Below are positions 4,751 through 5,347 of a stretch of 5,347 nucleotides of DNA, piece after piece. Position numbers and translations under genes: made by a program. Under the pieces are notes generated by a model. The model saw only the letters and a list, made by a program, of their open reading frames with translations, was not told the DNA's origin and searched no databases. Origin of the DNA: an uncultured Rhodospirillales bacterium. Its GTDB lineage: Bacteria; Pseudomonadota; Alphaproteobacteria; ATCC43930; CGMCC-115725. The stretch is taken from the NCBI GenBank assembly GCA_903897565.1, contig CAIUCF010000751.1, forward strand, positions 1 to 5,347. Reading direction: 5' to 3'. Within the stretch, counting starts at the first letter, position 1. Each line of letters begins with the position of its first letter.

Positions 4751-5347
4751 CTATGCCTTGAGCTTGTAGCCCGAGGCAAACAGCCGCCAGGCGAGCAGCA
4801 GCAGCAGGGCATTGATGGTCGCGGTCACCGCCATGCCGAGCAGCGGCGCGGCGTCGCTGACCCCGATGAAGCCGTAGCGGAAGCCGTCGATCAGGTAGAA
4901 GATCGGGTCGAAATGGGCGCCGATGCGGGCAAATGTCGGCAGGTTCTCGACCGAGTAGAACGTCCCCGACAGGAAGGACAGCGGCAGGATCACGAAATTG
5001 GTGACCGCTGCCATGTGGTCGAATTTCTCCGACCACAGCCCCGCCAGCACGCCGAGGGTCGACAGCATCAGCGAGGCCGAGACCGCGTTGAACAGGATGC
5101 AGCCGAGCGAGAAGATGTGGACCGGGGCGAAGGGCATGATCGCCAGTGCGACGACGAAGCCGACGAAGACGCCGCGCGTCGCCCCGCCGAGGCAGAGCGC
5201 CAGGATGGTCTCGGCAGGAGAGAGCGGCGGCATCAGCAGATCGACGATCGTGCCCTGCATCTTGCTGATCATGATCGAGGACGAGGTATTGGCGAAGGCG
5301 TTCTGGGTCACCGACATCATGATCAGGCCTGGCGCCAGGAACTCGGC
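4751..5347 (-). CDS. ABC-2 type transporter permease, C-terminal part (5' end off the window)
   Basis: This is the membrane subunit of an ABC exporter of the ABC-2 (YadH/NodJ-like) type, which works in the inner membrane with a separate ATPase. The visible 198 residues are open to the right edge: nine codons upstream of the Met-Met at 5320 read AEFLAPGLI, a typical internal family sequence, so 5320 is not the real start. Family members have about 250-260 residues, so roughly the first 55-60 are missing. Visible features by fragment residue: the APGLIMMSVTQNAF segment (5-18), SKMQGTIVDLLMPPLSPAE (28-46), four likely membrane helices near 46-71, 77-104, 110-131 and 169-190, the ILPLSFLSGTFYSVENLP element (120-137) and DPIFYLIDGFRYGF (147-160), diagnostic of this family. 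The C-terminus is SGYKLKA. The substrate cannot be told. It is on the same strand as argD but 312 nt upstream of it, so separate transcription is likely. Confidence 0.92.
   Translation of the reverse strand, partial: AEFLAPGLIMMSVTQNAFANTSSSIMISKMQGTIVDLLMPPLSPAETILALCLGGATRGVFVGFVVALAIMPFAPVHIFSLGCILFNAVSASLMLSTLGVLAGLWSEKFDHMAAVTNFVILPLSFLSGTFYSVENLPTFARIGAHFDPIFYLIDGFRYGFIGVSDAAPLLGMAVTATINALLLLLAWRLFASGYKLKA

Larger units (their letters stand above)
4662..4769 (+). other. Strong ribosome site before an 11-codon ORF and an overlapping protein-like frame
   Basis: AAAGGAGG (4662-4669), the best Shine-Dalgarno match in the window, lies 6 nt before an ATG at 4676. That ATG opens only 11 codons (METALPGQPLD, stop 4709-4711). 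One base over, the frame from 4677 to the TAG at 4767-4769 is open and reads KQLSRVNHWIDRYRGF and then LPVWGRFRYALSL, rich in arginine and aromatic residues. Dropping one G from the ATGG at 4676-4679 would turn this into a 30-residue protein starting with ATG AAA CAG. It may be a real micro-protein gene with a frameshift or sequencing error, a frameshifting site, or chance. Its 3' end overlaps the convergent permease gene by 19 nt. I recognise no family. Confidence 0.22.

Noticed and set aside
4564..4761. 65-codon plus-strand ORF in the argD-permease gap
   Set aside because: It starts in a weak GTG context and has unremarkable composition. It passes through the strong ribosome site instead of starting after it, so the adjacent frame at 4677-4769 looks more protein-like.
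5318..5320. ATG at 5320 as the true start of the ABC permease
   Set aside because: The frame stays open to the window edge, and the upstream codons read AEFLAPGLI, which is internal family sequence. The visible protein would also be too short for an ABC-2 permease.

Overview
This window looks like ordinary chromosome from a high-GC alphaproteobacterium. The codon third positions are strongly G/C. The argD-argF-hslO order, with an ABC-2 permease beside argD, is an arrangement I associate with alphaproteobacteria (Rhodospirillales or Rhizobiales-like). The exact genus cannot be fixed from sequence alone, and I see no phage, transposase, integrase, CRISPR, tRNA or rRNA.

Layout, left to right. 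The plus strand carries the 3' end of serB (phosphoserine phosphatase, 3-317) and then a complete DUF2076 protein of unknown function (446-1243), which has a helical N-terminus and a long Gly/Pro/Tyr-rich low-complexity remainder. Between that gene and the convergent minus-strand genes lies a compact block of two GC-rich hairpins inside a larger inverted repeat (1261-1360). It is probably an intergenic palindromic repeat that also ends transcription from both sides. The minus strand then holds a tight three-gene operon, transcribed right to left: argD (4438-3266), argF (3262-2336) and hslO (2348-1374). Gaps are only 3 nt between argD and argF, with an overlap between argF and hslO, and all three genes start at GTG. 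Upstream of argD is a 312-nt non-coding region (4439-4750). It contains a leader hairpin, candidate promoter elements, a 6+6 dyad, and the best Shine-Dalgarno match in the window, on the plus strand in front of a very short or frameshifted ORF. The right edge holds the 3' part of a minus-strand ABC-2 transporter permease (4751 to beyond 5347).

How the genes fit together: argD and argF encode two steps of arginine synthesis, ArgD making N-acetylornithine and ArgF making citrulline from ornithine and carbamoyl phosphate. hslO encodes the redox-switched chaperone Hsp33 and appears to be translated from the same message. serB completes serine synthesis, but its operon lies off the left edge. The permease would need an ATPase partner, most likely encoded just off the right edge.

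I did not find a convincing new multi-gene system. The points most worth a second look are the micro-ORF signal at 4662-4769, the structured region upstream of argD, the intergenic hairpin block, and the unstudied DUF2076 protein.
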